A stretch of 64,000 nt of DNA from Balanoglossus misakiensis (GCA_040954595.2 CM082577.2:3658001-3722000); one strand, 5' to 3'. Counted from the stretch's first letter, positions 47,301-62,204 are shown. Program-made: numbers and translations. Notes: generated from the sequence alone by a model not told the origin.

Positions 47301-49469
47301 CAAGTACTCCAGCCACTTCATCTAAAATTGGTGATCCCTTTAAAAAAAAATCAACAGTTTTGAGCATGCAGCAAATATGTGGTAGCATTTCTGCAACCAA
47401 ATGCTTCTTACATGGCGGCACTAGTAATATACTAAGGAGAACTCAGGCGGAATGAATTGGGAAGTACAGTAATATTTAGTGGGGTACAATCCCAACAAAA
47501 TACAAACTCACCTGACTTCCTACTTCGTAAGGTATCGACTGTAACTGATCTTTGCTTTCCTCGGCCGGTTTGGCAAATCTCGACGCATAGTGTGCCTGAA
47601 TGTTAAAAACAGAACAGTTCAACAAAGTTTTACCCACAGCTACTTAAACAAGGCATATTCCTGAGGAGGACTACCCTAAGTTGGTGTTACTAGACTGTAT
47701 TTACCGTGTACGTGGTCTGATGATCCATGGCCAAATTTTCTGTTCAGAACTTATGAACTTAGTACAATTAGACACACATTACTGTCGGATATCTCAAAAT
47801 GTAAAAACATAATTGATATGTCTTACCTGGTCTTTTGACAAGACGTTGACAGCGAAATATTTGGTCTTAAGGAGCAAATCGTGCATATGACTGAAAGTGG
47901 AACAAAGTATCACCATTAGAATGTTTCACCTTTTCAATCAAGTAAAAGCTATCTCTCAGTCTGTATGTTTGTCTCTCTCTCTCTGTTCCTCTCTCACCCT
48001 GTCTAACTGTCTCTCTCTCTGTCTCACTCTCTCAAACTCTTTCTAAACTTTCAAACTCAATCCCTCACTCTCAAACTCAAACTCCAAACCTCTCTCTCTT
48101 TAAAGTTAAACTGCCAAAAAACTAAATAGCAAAGAGACCCCTCCTCAAATCACTCACACTGTGGAAATGGTGGCTGAAATGAAACTGCCGAAACTTATAA
48201 ACAAATAACAGAGACAGAATTTGCTTACCTTGGGTGTTGTATACAGAAGGAAATTATTGGCGGTCTGATTGATACACTGGTGAAGGAACCACATGTCATT
48301 CCTCTCATGATATGATCACTGGCTGTGGTTACTACAACCACTATAAAATACAAAAAGAAAAGTGTTGGATGGAGAAACTATGCGTCTGAGAATCAAAATG
48401 TGAGGATGCCAACCCGATTAATATGAAACACTACCTGGAGATGGTACTCTACGCATGACGTTCCTAAAACTTCTCTGCAGGACGGACTCATCTGGCTCTT
48501 TTCTGATTTCAACATCTTGAGGTCTCGGTTGTAGTTGTGGTGGAGCTGAAGGAAAACAGAAGACAAAAATGTAACAGGATGGTAAATTGAATAAGTTAAT
48601 ATTTGTACCTTATCTGCTGAAATCTATTAAATTTATTATGACACAATTATATCCCATAGACTTGGGAAAATTGTTACGTGTTTCATCATGACAGTGGAGG
48701 AAAGATAATAATCCAGTAACAGTACACAATTTTAATTGTGGTTTACACAATTTTTTTTGTAGTTCATTGATTGGTAGCAAAAACAAAAATATACATTTAA
48801 GATCAGGTGAAGCGAGCCAATAAAAAATATGACTTCCAGGCCTGTAGAAGTGTAGTACTCTTGTTTGAAAAAAACTGTCATTCCTGTTTACTGGTAAATT
48901 ACAAGTCAAATTCAAATTCCTTGGTAACGGGTTCTATTTATTCCTTTATATGGTCTTATGGAAAAACACGTATACATGAACTCAGCCACTTATAATACGT
49001 GAGTGACGCCTTCACTAACTACGTCATCACTGAGTGGGCCTCACCCGTTTCCCAGGCCAGATCCTCTTTCCCTGTTCCTGCACGTCACGGCGCGCACGTA
49101 ACTGCGGAGGACTGTATTGCGCAATGGAATTCAATCACAATGACATTCAATGTAATTTCCATGTTTTTTTACTACTCAGTAAATGCTCTGTTCCAAGTGC
49201 TGAAATAAGACAACTCCACGCGTCAAGGTTGGGTGAAGGTGACCGTGGTGTCACTGCACTTTCAAGGACACTCGCGAGCCAAGGTCGCGCGAAAGCTTGT
49301 AAAATCCACTAATTACTCACACCTGATCCGTACTTGGACGTATGTAGACATGATAATCGAGATAAATTATGGCACCCTTACCTGAGGAACAAAACCTGCA
49401 GTTTTTACTCGTGAATTTCACAGTCCGACAGAGAGCTAAAATGCGTAACGTTCGTCTGCTTGCTGCCAT
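44360..49469 (-). CDS. Flavin-reductase-domain protein fused to a C-terminal helical domain, 328 aa, 10 exons
   Basis: Exons: 49469-49382, 48545-48435, 48340-48229, 47890-47827, 47595-47512, 47337-47195, 46784-46635, 45158-45119, 44699-44631, 44485-44360 (987 nt). The first ~30 residues are Arg/Ser-rich with no acidic residues and resemble a mitochondrial presequence. About residues 65-210 look like the FMN-binding flavin-reductase split barrel (VVVVTTASD, GMTCGSFTSVSIRPP, KYFAVNVL). The C-terminal ~110 residues (HAAHLRMAWNYIREHG and YHETLTIFF) resemble a small helical domain I recall mainly from bacterial proteins. I cannot name a characterised orthologue. Substrate unknown. It shares a 118-bp promoter with MRM2. 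Confidence 0.85.
45838..45914. repeat. AT-rich (TAAA)n-type simple repeat
   Basis: Repeated TAAATAAATA and TTTATAAATA segments in an intron of the flavin-reductase gene. Confidence 0.7.
47970..48110. repeat. CT-rich low-complexity tract
   Basis: Degenerate (TCTC)n with CTGT and CAAACT interruptions, between exons 3 and 4 of the flavin-reductase gene. Confidence 0.8.
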
Positions 49470-49587
49470 CGTTTCATATATGGTGAGCATGCGTGTTGAC
49501 TTGTTGTGACGTCAAAGAATGACGTCATAGGGATTTCCTGACCCGAGACTGTCCTCTGACGCGCACGGCACATCCATCTTCACTGTC
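49470..49587. promoter_or_regulatory. 118-bp divergent promoter of the flavin-reductase gene (-) and MRM2 (+)
   Basis: Start codons face away at 49469 and 49588. The interval contains two perfect TGACGTCA palindromes (listed separately) and no TATA box. Both products appear to be mitochondrial, which suggests co-regulation. Confidence 0.75.
49507..49527. promoter_or_regulatory. Paired CRE/ATF sites (TGACGTCA x2)
   Basis: Perfect 8-bp cAMP-response elements at 49507-49514 and 49520-49527, with starts 13 bp apart, in the middle of the shared promoter. CREB/ATF dimers bind this palindrome and it works in both directions. Confidence 0.8.
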
Positions 49588-50659
<1,072 letters not shown>

Positions 50660-52043
50660 GGTTCATGGTGATAATTTGCAAGATTTCAGTATGACATGTC
50701 TGCTTTGTGTAACATTGAGTCCTATAATCTGATGTCATCTCCATTTTCTATCATGAAATAATGAGTTTGTGACTATCAATTCTCACTACCTTAAATAGGT
50801 TTTTGCCACCTAGGTGAGTGTTGAAAAACTCACATGGTTGGCATGATTTCAAGACATGGCTGATAGTGTGCTGCCAATGGAGAGGCCAAGAGTTTAGGTC
50901 ATGGAAAATGACAATTTGTGGGACGTGTTGAAATCTGAAATTACCACAGAATGAATGGATCACATTGCAGGAATGTTAAACTGTAATGCATGCTCCCTGT
51001 GTTAATATTTGGACAAAAAATGACAACTTTGTAGACAGTCTCAGCTTTCAATAAAGAACATTTAAAGTTTATTTACATAATGTTGAAATCATGCATTCAT
51101 ATCATGAAGCTGAACATTACATCAACGACTGTGGATTTTCTCTGCAAAAAAAGTTGGTGAACTTCAGAAAACCACACTTGGATGTAATCTGTTGCCACCC
51201 TGAGTTGGAAGATTCATACATCTCATTTTCATTTTTGGAAGATGATGGTTAGTACACGTCCACGTCCATGTGCATCTTGACTCCAAAGTCAATCATCGAG
51301 CAAACAGTGACACGATCCCACCATCATTCTGACAAAAAATATCAATTCGGGACAGATTCGTCTTCAACAGCAAAAAATCATTCTCCAGCACACTATTACA
51401 TACAATACATACAGATCTCTTATAATCATGAACTGATCATGACTTATTAAAATCTCTTGGCTATCTACAGACTGTGACGTCATCTATTTCTATACGTGAT
51501 AAGTTAATTTTTCATCGGAACCCAGATGCCACTTTCCAGTCCCAGTTGTGCAGTAATCATTCAAGACTGTGCCGTTTCATTTATCAAACATTTATCGTGA
51601 CACTGACATTGCAGCTTTCTCTCGCACCGCCAGAAAGGGCTAGATCATGGCAGCAAACACAGACTGTGGCACAGAACATCCCACACCCACAGGCCTGTTC
51701 ACCTTCTAGGATTTCCACAGGTGTTGATCGTGAAACAAACACTGTCTCTTCAAAAACATGCATATCAGTTGGCATTTATTACATGTATGATAGAAAATGA
51801 ACCTCTTTGGTAAAAAAAAAGTTTGAAGATTTCTGTGAATATCACCCAAACCAGTCCCAATTGTTGGAAAGTTATTTGCTGTATAGTACTGTCAGTGTAT
51901 TACTTTGTTTCCAGTTGAGTTTCATGTCGAGGTAGAAATCCAATCACTGTGACTGAAAAAACTTAATGTCTTGATGTTTTCATTTGGCACACACTCTTCG
52001 ATCAAACGGCTGTGGTGTGAAATCTGCACCTATGACATCTCCA
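50660..52043. other. Convergent 3' UTRs of MRM2 (+) and RPTOR (-)
   Basis: AATAAA (+) is at 51050-51055. A minus-strand poly(A) signal, seen as TTTATT, lies at about 51774. No coding exon recognised. Confidence 0.6.
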
Positions 52044-55000
52044 TTACCGCTTCTTATCAGACGAATATATTGAGAGGAAGGCGTCTGTACTACCAGCTCC
52101 CAGTAAAACCTACCGTGTGTGAAAAAAAGAAAGAAGAAATCCACATTACAATGAATAATTATGTCAGAAATGTCATGTATTAAGAATAGCACAATTAGCA
52201 ATTTAACACAATTATTATGACATTAAGAATACAACAAAGTCGAGTACCGGTAGTCTGCTTACCCGGTGTTGATGGAAGGCCATACAACTGATCGGTCCAA
52301 TGCGCTGTCCCATGAAACCATCGTGGTATTTGATAGTGCTTAAATTATCACCTGCTAAACTATACACACTAATGAGTTGATTGGCTGAACCACTGTAAGA
52401 GGACCAGAAAGTGAACGTATGTCAATGAACAGAACATCTCGTTCTTCATCATTTGTATAAAGGCATCAAGTAACTTTTCCAGGGGGTAAATGCATCAACT
52501 CACCATGCCAGGACCTCAGCCTGCTCATGAACTTCCATTGCTGTCAGACTCTGAACTGTGTTGATTGTGTTGACAGATTCTGTAAATCTAGGATCCCAAA
52601 ACCTAATGTCACCTGCAACACTGGAAAAAAAAGAAAAAAAAAGCACGAATCATTACTGGTAAAGTGCCTTGCTCAACAATACACAGCCACTGGGCTAAGA
52701 TAACTCTGGCATGCAGAACACACTTTGTCCAGTTTTATTTTGATGGTCCCTTCGGTGGATTTGTAGCTTCTAAAACATTAATGATAGAAACTTGGAAGGC
52801 TTACCTTGCACTAATAATATTGCCATCACCACCCTTCTGTAAATGTACTTTCACTACCCAGCCTTGATGCTCCCTCAATGTCATCACTCGACTGTCAATA
52901 AAAAATACAAGGCATTAAGTTCAGCTGTACGAGCGGGACAGGAAGCCATGGTTGATACACAACACTGAAAAGGTACTCAAAAAATTAAAGGTGCAGGTAA
53001 GTTATGTATTACACGTGTCCTACCATTCTTGGGGTGCCAGTCTTCTGTCGTACAGCCTAACAGATCCATCTCCACATCCCGCTATGAGAAGGGATCTCCC
53101 AACTGAATCACATGCTAAGCTAGTTACACAACTATCTGCTCCTGTCGGTATATCCTGTTGGCAATAAAGAAGAATGTAAATGCAAGTAACAAACCCAACA
53201 GTCTGCTTTAGAATTTGTACATGAAATGTGCACCCACATACATTCGCAGATTTCTACACAAACTGCATTTAAGGACAAGACTTTGCAAACTAGGAGCAGT
53301 GTAGCTATTGTAGTGTACCTGAAGTCTGACTTCTCTCTGTGTGTCCCAGACTCGGATTATCCTCACATCACCCGAAGCCAGCAACATGCCGGACTCTTGC
53401 TCCCAATCCACAACTAAACCTGAACCTGTGTATAAACAAATAGACATCTGACATATTACAAACTTGATACAACACAAATCATGAACTGGGGTGTAAGGGG
53501 TTGTGGAAAGGGTTCAGCTCATTTAATGGTGTTGATGTGAAGAAATCTGTGTTGGACATTTACCTCTTGTTGATGGTAGCATATCAGTAAGTGCCTGCCA
53601 TGCCGTGACCAACTCTGGTTTGCCGGTCTCCCCGGAATAATTCCTCCAAATCCTCACTGCACCATCATCTGAATATAAAACCGAAAAAGTGCATCTATTA
53701 GGTAATATGACTGGTTGTCATGGATAAGCTCACACCCTGTACCTGGGTATATGGATAAACACATGAATACTCCAACTGTATGCCTAACTTCCAGTTGTAT
53801 GCCAAGTTGAGCAATATACTGACTGACGTCAGAGTCTCACCTGATCCAGTCAGCAACAACGTCATGTCGTGCGTGTTCATGAAATCCATGGAGGTGATCT
53901 TGTTTGGCTTCACGTTTCCGTTGTAAAAGTAGTTGAGCCTGGCACCCTGCTCCCAGTTCCACGTGCTGAAATGCCAAAAAAGATGCAAACAGTCAGGTCT
54001 ATAAACATCAGATATATTTGATAGGGAAAGTCATTCATGGGTTCAAAGGTCACAAGTGCAAAAGGTCAGTTTGCCCAACCTACCTGATTCCCTCCCGATC
54101 TGCAACCACAATATGGGGTTCATAAGCATTGAACTTCAGTGACAGAGGAACACTCTGGTTTTTGTTGATAAATATTTGGTCATCTAACCTGTTGAAAGCT
54201 GAAACAGAACATTCAAAAAAAGTTATTGTCTATTGTGCAGTACAAACTGGTTTTAAAAATGCAATATGAAAATCAAGATAACCTGTTAAAATGTGTTGTT
54301 TGTTACACGATGTGCACGGGACTGTCCTGCAAATCTCACATTTTATTTCTTCTGCATCTCAACACCATTGAGTTAAACTACAAAACTATACCAGATACCA
54401 GATTCAACACAAACATTTGCCAGCCAAAATTAAAAACCTAAATCTAAACTTACAAGCTTTTTTCTGTTGTTCCCTGACATCTCTCCTCAACTTTGTATTC
54501 CTGATAAACCTCCATTCTCTTTCATGGTGCAGTGTGCTCTCTGGGTCAATCTCCTCAGGCATCTACGAGCAATTGCATAATAGATTTGGGGACTTCAAAC
54601 ATACATTTCATAGGACTTTCGAAGGTTACTAACACACGTACAAAGATAAAAGACACATCAGAAACAGGAAAAGACATACCAGACATAGAGAGAGAACGGA
54701 ACAGACAAATAGACAGACCGACGGACAGACAGACACACATCTCACCTTCATCACTGACTGTGCAAAATATTTACAACTCCACTCGGCAAACTCTGTCTGT
54801 ATAACCATCTTCTTGGATGAAAGCACCTCCTCTGCTTCTTCATATGTCTGTCAAATATTCAATATTGATGCCTTTAGTCTGGTTTACCAATCAATTTTAA
54901 GAGCAAAATGCCAAAAATTGGAGAGAAGCTGATCTAAGTCAAATTTTCAGATTAGGTGTTAAATAGTTCACTCACCACACTGGGGCCCTTGTCAAACAAT

Positions 55001-58000
55001 TTTCGTGACCTCTGAAACTGATGTGTGTGTGTTGAGAACTGGGCTCCTATGGGTGCTGGGTTCTGTGGTCTGGCTGGCGGGGGTTGCTCACCAGGTTTTA
55101 AAGCGACCGGTCTGGCGATCTCATGTGGTATGGCCATTTTATCGTTAGGAGGTGAGTCCCTGTAAAGGCAAAAATATATTATATGGGACACTAAGAGTCA
55201 ATTTTTACATTTTTTTTCTTTCAGTGAAACTTGAAATATTTTCTGAAATCTCTCAAAAATCAGTGACTGCAAAAAAAACCATATCAATCCTGAAAATGTA
55301 TTTCAAGGAGAAAGGCGGTTCTTACTCGAGATATGAGTTTCCTAGTTGGCGATTTGTCGGGCTAGAAGGAGCCGAGTACGTCTTTCTGCTCTCTTTCACT
55401 CTCTGCGGTTTGGCCGTTATTGATGCCTGAAAGATGAGATCAGTGAATAAGTGAATAAGCATGGGATTTTAGAAATCGACAGGAAATGCATGGATTTAAG
55501 CGAATGAATGGGCCTGATCTGGTAGTTATTGAAGTGATCAAAATTACAATTTTGGACAAATTGACACAAATTTCCGGTTGGGGAATGCACACACTACTTT
55601 TCTGGCAACACCCACCTTCAGATTTATTGCACCGACTATCTTCACCGACAGATCCCGGACCTCCGGGTGAGGGTCACTGCCCAGCTGCATGATTCCCTTC
55701 CACACCTGTGCATAGACATTGCCGTAGGACGGCGCCCACAGCGAAGAGAGGGAGGCGCCCGATGGCACCCGTCGGATTTTGTCCGGAGAGAAGAGGACGG
55801 GGGCCTGGGGCACCAGGAGGTCTCCGCTGCCGCTGCTATGGCTACCGGTCGAGCTGCCACTGCCCAGGGGTGACATGGGACCTAGACAGGAAGGAGAAAC
55901 GTGAAGCACAAGATTCTTCTTAGAACAGTCAATGAACAAAACATTGAAGTCATTCCAAAATCATACAAAACCTACATTCTAACTTCAACAATTGGTTTCA
56001 ATCAGGTGCAACAATACTGCATACGATGCAATTTTGTTAGTTAACATTTTGGAAAAAATCAACATGCATGTGTGCATGTACATGCCAAATATACAAATTT
56101 GGAACAAGTTTGGATCAGATCTGGACAACGGGAAATCATAAACATTCAACGTTAGCCCTTTCACCCCCAGTTCCCTCTTTAGAAGTCCAACTGTACTATA
56201 GAAAATAATGGGTTTACAAAGAATCTCGTTTTTATCTACTACCTCAAATGTACACATTGTTGAAATAATGGTGGAAATGACTGGAGCCAGACATAGAAAG
56301 TCATTATCAACGTTTTCTTCTCTGTTGTATTTTACGATGCCTGCAATGAATGCTTGACTCAATCAATGAATCAATGGGAGAGAATGCTTGCAGCTGAAGG
56401 AAATTACAGCGCAGAAACAGAATGGGCGACTGATGGTGGTGGTGGTAGATGCAGCAACAAGACAGAGGTTAATGCACAGGTAACAAACCAGGTTTGATCA
56501 ACTACAGTGTTAGTGATTGTGTGGCAAGGACAAAATACAGTGAAACCTGTCACCAATGGTTTGACTTGGGGCAAAAACATTTGAGTTTATCTCAAAATTG
56601 AGGTTGGTGACCATACTTCAATCACTGAATTTAATGTCACTTGACTGAACTATGTTTTTTTTCCAGCAATTCTCAATGTAATCATATGGGAACAGACAAA
56701 TTCCATGTGCTCGTATTGCACAAGTACATCCTTCATAGTGTGTGGCTTTGGACAAGTTTTACTGTATATTAGTCAAACTGTTGGATGGGCTTGCAAAAAT
56801 TCACCAGCAAGACTGTTTTGCAGAAAATCATCAGAACTGCTCAACGGGAGCTCAACTCTGACCGTCTGCCAGCTATGGCAGCATAGTATGCTGAGAGCCC
56901 CAAATATAGTCAGAATAAACTTGGGCATGTGTCGTTTCAAACATTCATTTGGGGGCACTGTCTGGTGATTATCTACAAAGGAAAAGGAGAGAGAGAGATG
57001 CACCATGAAAACTACTAGCTGGAAAGAAAATTTGTTGAGAGAATGTGTCTGTGGAGTGACAACTACGGCGATAGCATGCGAGAGAGATGCAGCAGCTAGC
57101 TGTGAGGCTGTTTTGGGAAAAAAAGACAAAAACCATGCCGACGTTAAAAGCTGGAAATGAAGTGTCAGTAGGTCTATAGTGGGTGGATGATTTTGTTAGT
57201 AGAATTCAGCACTTGAAACAGTATACCTCGGATAACGCAACTCTTTAAAACCAATAGCGCTTGGATAATTTCTTTTTGCATACTGGAACTTATTTTTGTC
57301 TTGTTCATAAACATTGCAATACATAATTTTTTATGACAAAAATAAATTCCAGATCTTTAAACGTTATCTGAATTTCAATAAAAAAACTGAGTCTAGTGAT
57401 TAACATTAAGTTATATAGTCCAAACTTAAAATATACAAACAAAAATACAAAAAACATAATTTTTCTATCTTGACAGTGCAAACTACAAGGAACCTAAGCC
57501 ATGCAGTTGCTGGTGTAGACACACCAACACTGATCAGGCATATATCTACACACTATGAAGAGCTATACAGAAGCATTCAAGAGTTAGACATCAATGGACG
57601 TCCATCCATTCATGACAGGACAGAGACGGAGAGACAGATCGGAACAAGCAAGGTTTGAATGGAACTACATTGACGCCAGTAGTACATTCAACAAGTTGGA
57701 CCTATGTTTACAAAAAAAAATTATCAGTTTTGAAATATTTTTCATTTTACTTCTTTTCAAACTACATGACAGAAAAATTATTTTTTTATTTTTTTTCCAA
57801 GATCACCAAGTTCTTTTACATTTAATATGTGAATTTTTTGTCTTTTTTTTTTGGGGGGGGGGGGCAGAAAAAAGACGGACAGAACAAGAACAGGAGGGGC
57901 TTGTTGAATGAACTACTGACACCAAAACTAAACAGTAACTAGAGAGAGGGAAGTTTTCAGTGTGAGAAGACCAAGATTTGGAGAGTCTCACCATTGAGTA

Positions 58001-61000
58001 GATTACTACTGCTATGGCTAACAGGCAATGTGGAGTTGACACGACGCAGTGACGCGGACGAGGATCTTCGACTTCCACCATAACCTGCATCACCATCTCA
58101 GAGATGGCGGAAAGACGTTAGCACACAAAGTAAAATATAGACACACATTTTTTTTTTAAAGAAAGGGGAAGAATTCGGATGTCGGGAGAACTGACAGCAG
58201 AGATGAGGAAATCGACGAAGGTAATGTGACATTGGGAGGTGCCAATGAAGGTCAAATGAAGGTCAAAGCGACATTGGTATAAGGTGATGGGCACTACCAT
58301 GCAAATACAGCCATGTCTGAAAAATAAAACTGCCTATGAGCTACATATGTGTGGGAACATAGTGACATTCCCACAAACCACTACATTCCACCCGGTAACT
58401 GTTCGCGGATGTGAGATCTGTCTTTTTTTAAAGGAAAAAATTATCTTGGAAATTCCTATACCTATATAAAATCCGTCCGGACTTTGGGCTTCTTGCGCTC
58501 TCTTCTGCTCTTCTTCCATCCATTGCATAGATATCATGACAAAGTGACTCTCGAACTGACACACAAACTCGTGCAGTGCCACGGCAAGTTCCTAGGGCGA
58601 TAAAACACAAGAGTTTGACATCAGCATACAACTTTATCATGAAATTCAATGATTTCAAGAAAATTTCCCACTTTAAGGTTGACAGATGAATATTTAATTA
58701 TGTGCACTGCGTTGAGTTGAAGGATTTAACACACCTTTCGAACAATTGGGCTTCCATCCATCGATACATTGAGGACAGTTAGACCCACATTGTGGTCGAT
58801 GTTATTGGCATGATCGGTTCTTTCCGAGCAATTGCCCATAAACGTACCCAGTGCCAAGACTGCTGCTGCCCGCACCTGTAAATGGAGACGACACAAGTTG
58901 GGAGTAAAGATGATTATTAACCTGCATTGCTTCAAAGAAACTTGCCAAAATACTGCAAGTGTTCCGTCCATCTCTTTCTAAGGTATTACCCACTTCAGTT
59001 GAAAAACTGCGGACTCACCTCTGGCAATTGATCGGTGAGAAGCACGTAGAGTTTTTCATGGGCACTGTCTCTCACACCACACCACCTGGCCGCATCAAAG
59101 TTCGTCCATATCCTGGCCAGACACAAAGCCAGCCATTGTCTGAGTAGATGATGCGAGTCAGATAACTGATCCAAACAGATTGCTATCATGTTGCCTTGTA
59201 GACATGCCTCCTACGAATGCGAAATATTCAGAAAATGCCGTTAGATCTAACTATGTCAAAAATCAAACGTTTCTGTCAGACTGCAAGGTGCAAGCACTGC
59301 AAATGGGATCGGACTGAATGTTTTTCTACTTTCTTTGAGAAATTTGAGTCTGCTTACCTGTCCATTGGGGTAGTTATGGACAATCATCGCCAGCACAAAC
59401 GCAGCCATTGTCCTGTGTTCAGCCTGCAATCAACAATTAATGCTGACATTTTAAGTTCAATTTATATTTGAAACACTTACCATGTAGTGGGTTGACAGCT
59501 CTACCCAACATTAATGTTTGTCGATTTTTATTTTTTTCTGAACTGAAAGTGTCTTGTCTACTCTACAAGATCAGGCAAATGAAAAGCTTATACATCCTCA
59601 TACTTACAGGCATGTATGGATCTGCTAAAACCGACAGGAAATACTTGTGGCCATTGTCCTTGACCAAATCAGCTTGGCACGACTATAAATAAAAGAGAGA
59701 TTTCAGCACTAAGCTTTTCCAACTGAAACATTTCTTCTTCAAACCTTTGAAGGTTATAAAATGATTTTCTGATCCTGAAATTGTTTTACCAGCATACTTA
59801 CACTGTCCACAGCCAGTATCTTGGCCCATATAAACACAAGCAATGGCCTCAGCTCTCGCGCTGAACTCTGTAGTAACTTCAAGACATAGGGGAATATTCC
59901 AACTGACAGTGCCTGAAATTAACAATAAATCCGATATTAGCCTAGGCACACAGTTTTTGAATACATGACTTCATATTGATAGCGCATGAATCAGGGAGAA
60001 TGTAACGCCACTGTTCGTAACTCACCAGACTCACTGCCCATGGACCGAGGTCAAGAAACCTGCCCAGGAGATCTAGCGCCCTCAACCTGTGAACTTGACT
60101 CAACAGCACCTAGAAAACGAAGGGCGCACATGTATACAGTATGTGAATCAACATTCTAAGAAGTTAGCTACAAAAATATTAAAGTTTTACAGACTCTCTG
60201 TAATTATCACTGACCTGTAAGACAATGGGTAACTGTTCCGGAGGATTGCGTCTCTCGGAACCAAGTGTCAGCCACACTTGGAACGCCGTAAGCTGCTCCG
60301 CAAAGAACGGACTGTGATTGTATTCGGCTGGTCCGTGTAACACTGATGGCAGTTGGGATAAGCAGTGGTCCACAGCCAAGTCCCACGCTTGCCTGGAAAT
60401 TGGTAGAAAACAGTGGTGAGTGATAATTTCATGGCACTTGCTGTTCTTCCTGTACTACAGTGCTCCCAAAGACACTATTTCCTTAATGAGAATTTACATG
60501 TGAGTGCCACACAACGCTGGCATTGAGGAGAGATTGTATCCACAGGGTAAAATCCATCGAACTTACCACATAGGATGATGATAGGTTGGGGGTAATCTTG
60601 GGCTCGACACTGGGGTGCAGTTATAAGATCTCATGATTCTCTCGGCCAACAGAAAGTTGCGGAATAGGCTCGCGACCAGGAGATCTTGTCGGAACAACTT
60701 CTGGAACAGTTCTGTTATCAAAGGCAATGACATTCCACAATGAGAACACCGATCACAATTTTCATGGGGGGGGGGGGGGTTTAAATGGCACGCTGGCCTT
60801 ATATTATAGAACAGAGCCAAATAGAAGAAGGTTTTAAATTCATTTCTAACCACAAAATGTGCTTTTATACAACAAATTGGCGAATACTGTGTTAATACCT
60901 CTGGGTAAAACATTCCATGCAATGGTGTCTGTTATGGCAGTAAAAATCCAATTCAACTCTCCCAGCGGTGTACGTCTGTCATTCAGGCGCCCTGGAATTC

Positions 61001-62106
61001 TGCAGAAAAAATAAAATAAGAGACAGTTATCAGAAATTTATTTGCCAGCAGGAAATAACATTCTTAACTTCTTAATATCTCACTGGACTCTTGCTTAAAA
61101 TTACTCCATGATAGGCACTTATTAACATTATTACAAATTTCCTTCAAAGGGAATTTGTTCATCCATAGGTGTGTCCTCCCAACATGTCAACTGCCCGAGA
61201 TTTCCTTATGTACAGTCATTGCACCAAATGTGTGAGAGCCACAATGTAAAAGTTACAATTCACTGCAATGACCTACTTGTCTATAAGCTCCAGTGTGATT
61301 TCAGGAACTAATTTGGCACTTCTCTGACAGCAAAACCTGCAATGTATAGTAAATGGTATAAATTAAAAGTGTTGCAGATTGATATCAATATGACAATAAA
61401 GATACAAAATAAATATTTTGAAATAGTGCCATTAGAGTCTGGCTGACACAGTTACTTACCACCTCAGAGCTATTTTGATTGGTGTGGTAAGGCAAGATGT
61501 GAACAAATCTGAGGGCAGTTCTGGATTCATTGGAAGCAACTGACTCGAAGCACACGCAGCCAGCTGAATGCAATTCTTCAAAGGTGGTGGCAGGGGCATG
61601 TTGTTGTGTAAAGCTGGATGGTTGCGATTGATCTGTGCTAACTGCAACAACAAACAATTGTGAGCAATGTTACAATGTAATCGATTACACTTCTCACATA
61701 CATATCAAAGACAGTGAAATTAACGCAGGGATGTACATGTAGATAAGAACAGGCAGTCGGCAAAAAATTGGAAATTTTGCCATTTCTGACTGGCTACCTA
61801 ATCAATATCTATATATGAACATTCCTACTGTAATTTCTGAAAATTGTGTTGACCAAAAAAAAAAGATTTTCACGCTCACCCAGATAACAAACCTGCAACA
61901 GATTTGAACACCAAAAGGACAAGGACAATAATTAGATTTACTAACTTCATTACGTGCCTCATATTCCTGTTCTCTCTGCTTTGAGAACTGTTTGAACGAT
62001 TCCAGGATGATGCCGGCATTGGAACAGTCATACACAAATAATGGACGGGCTTCCCATCCCACGTCTGCAGGTCGTAGATTGACAGTGGAATATACTGTGT
62101 GTAACT
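52044..62106 (-). CDS. RPTOR: Regulatory-associated protein of mTOR (Raptor), 5'-incomplete, 28 exons seen
   Basis: Exons from the 5' side: 62106-61954, 61641-61460, 61336-61277, 60999-60899, 60711-60567, 60392-60215, 60109-60026, 59912-59802, 59682-59608, 59423-59358, 59210-59019, 58875-58735, 58591-58462, 58084-57992, 55881-55616, 55426-55326, 55159-54976, 54847-54746, 54562-54454, 54198-54084, 53965-53841, 53668-53564, 53425-53319, 53154-53024, 52891-52805, 52620-52504, 52392-52263, 52109-52044. All but the first join cleanly into 1100 codons. Raptor is the mTORC1 substrate-recruiting scaffold. Visible parts are the end of the caspase-like RNC domain (FVYDCSNAG), the HEAT/armadillo part ([16 protein letters not shown]), a Ser-rich linker and the C-terminal WD40 domain. 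The first ~170 residues are missing. Exon 62106-61954 has apparent frame breaks (see findings). Confidence 0.95.
56152..56218. mobile_element. TTAA-type MITE-like element, partial copy 3 (RPTOR intron)
   Basis: It starts GTTAGCCCTTTCACCCC and follows copy 2 through AGTCCAAC and AATGGGTTT, then similarity stops, so the right end is lost. Confidence 0.65.
57843..57864. repeat. T10-G12 composite homopolymer
   Basis: In the long RPTOR intron; the complement of a C-run/A-run tract. Confidence 0.9.
60766..60779. repeat. G14 homopolymer
   Basis: In a RPTOR intron. Confidence 0.95.
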
Positions 62107-62204
62107 CTGTCATAGGGGAAGATGTGGAGATAAAAATGTTTAAAAACAAAATGTTATACCGTAGTTTGCCGGGTAAGAACCCCTGCTCGGACAAACGCCC
62201 CCCC

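Noticed and set aside
61861-61960. Extension of the Raptor exon through [11 protein letters not shown] to a GTGAGC donor
   Set aside because: It keeps phase but adds about 30 residues with no counterpart in the family and passes an acceptor-like CTGTTGCAG. A base error at the donor near 61954 is simpler.
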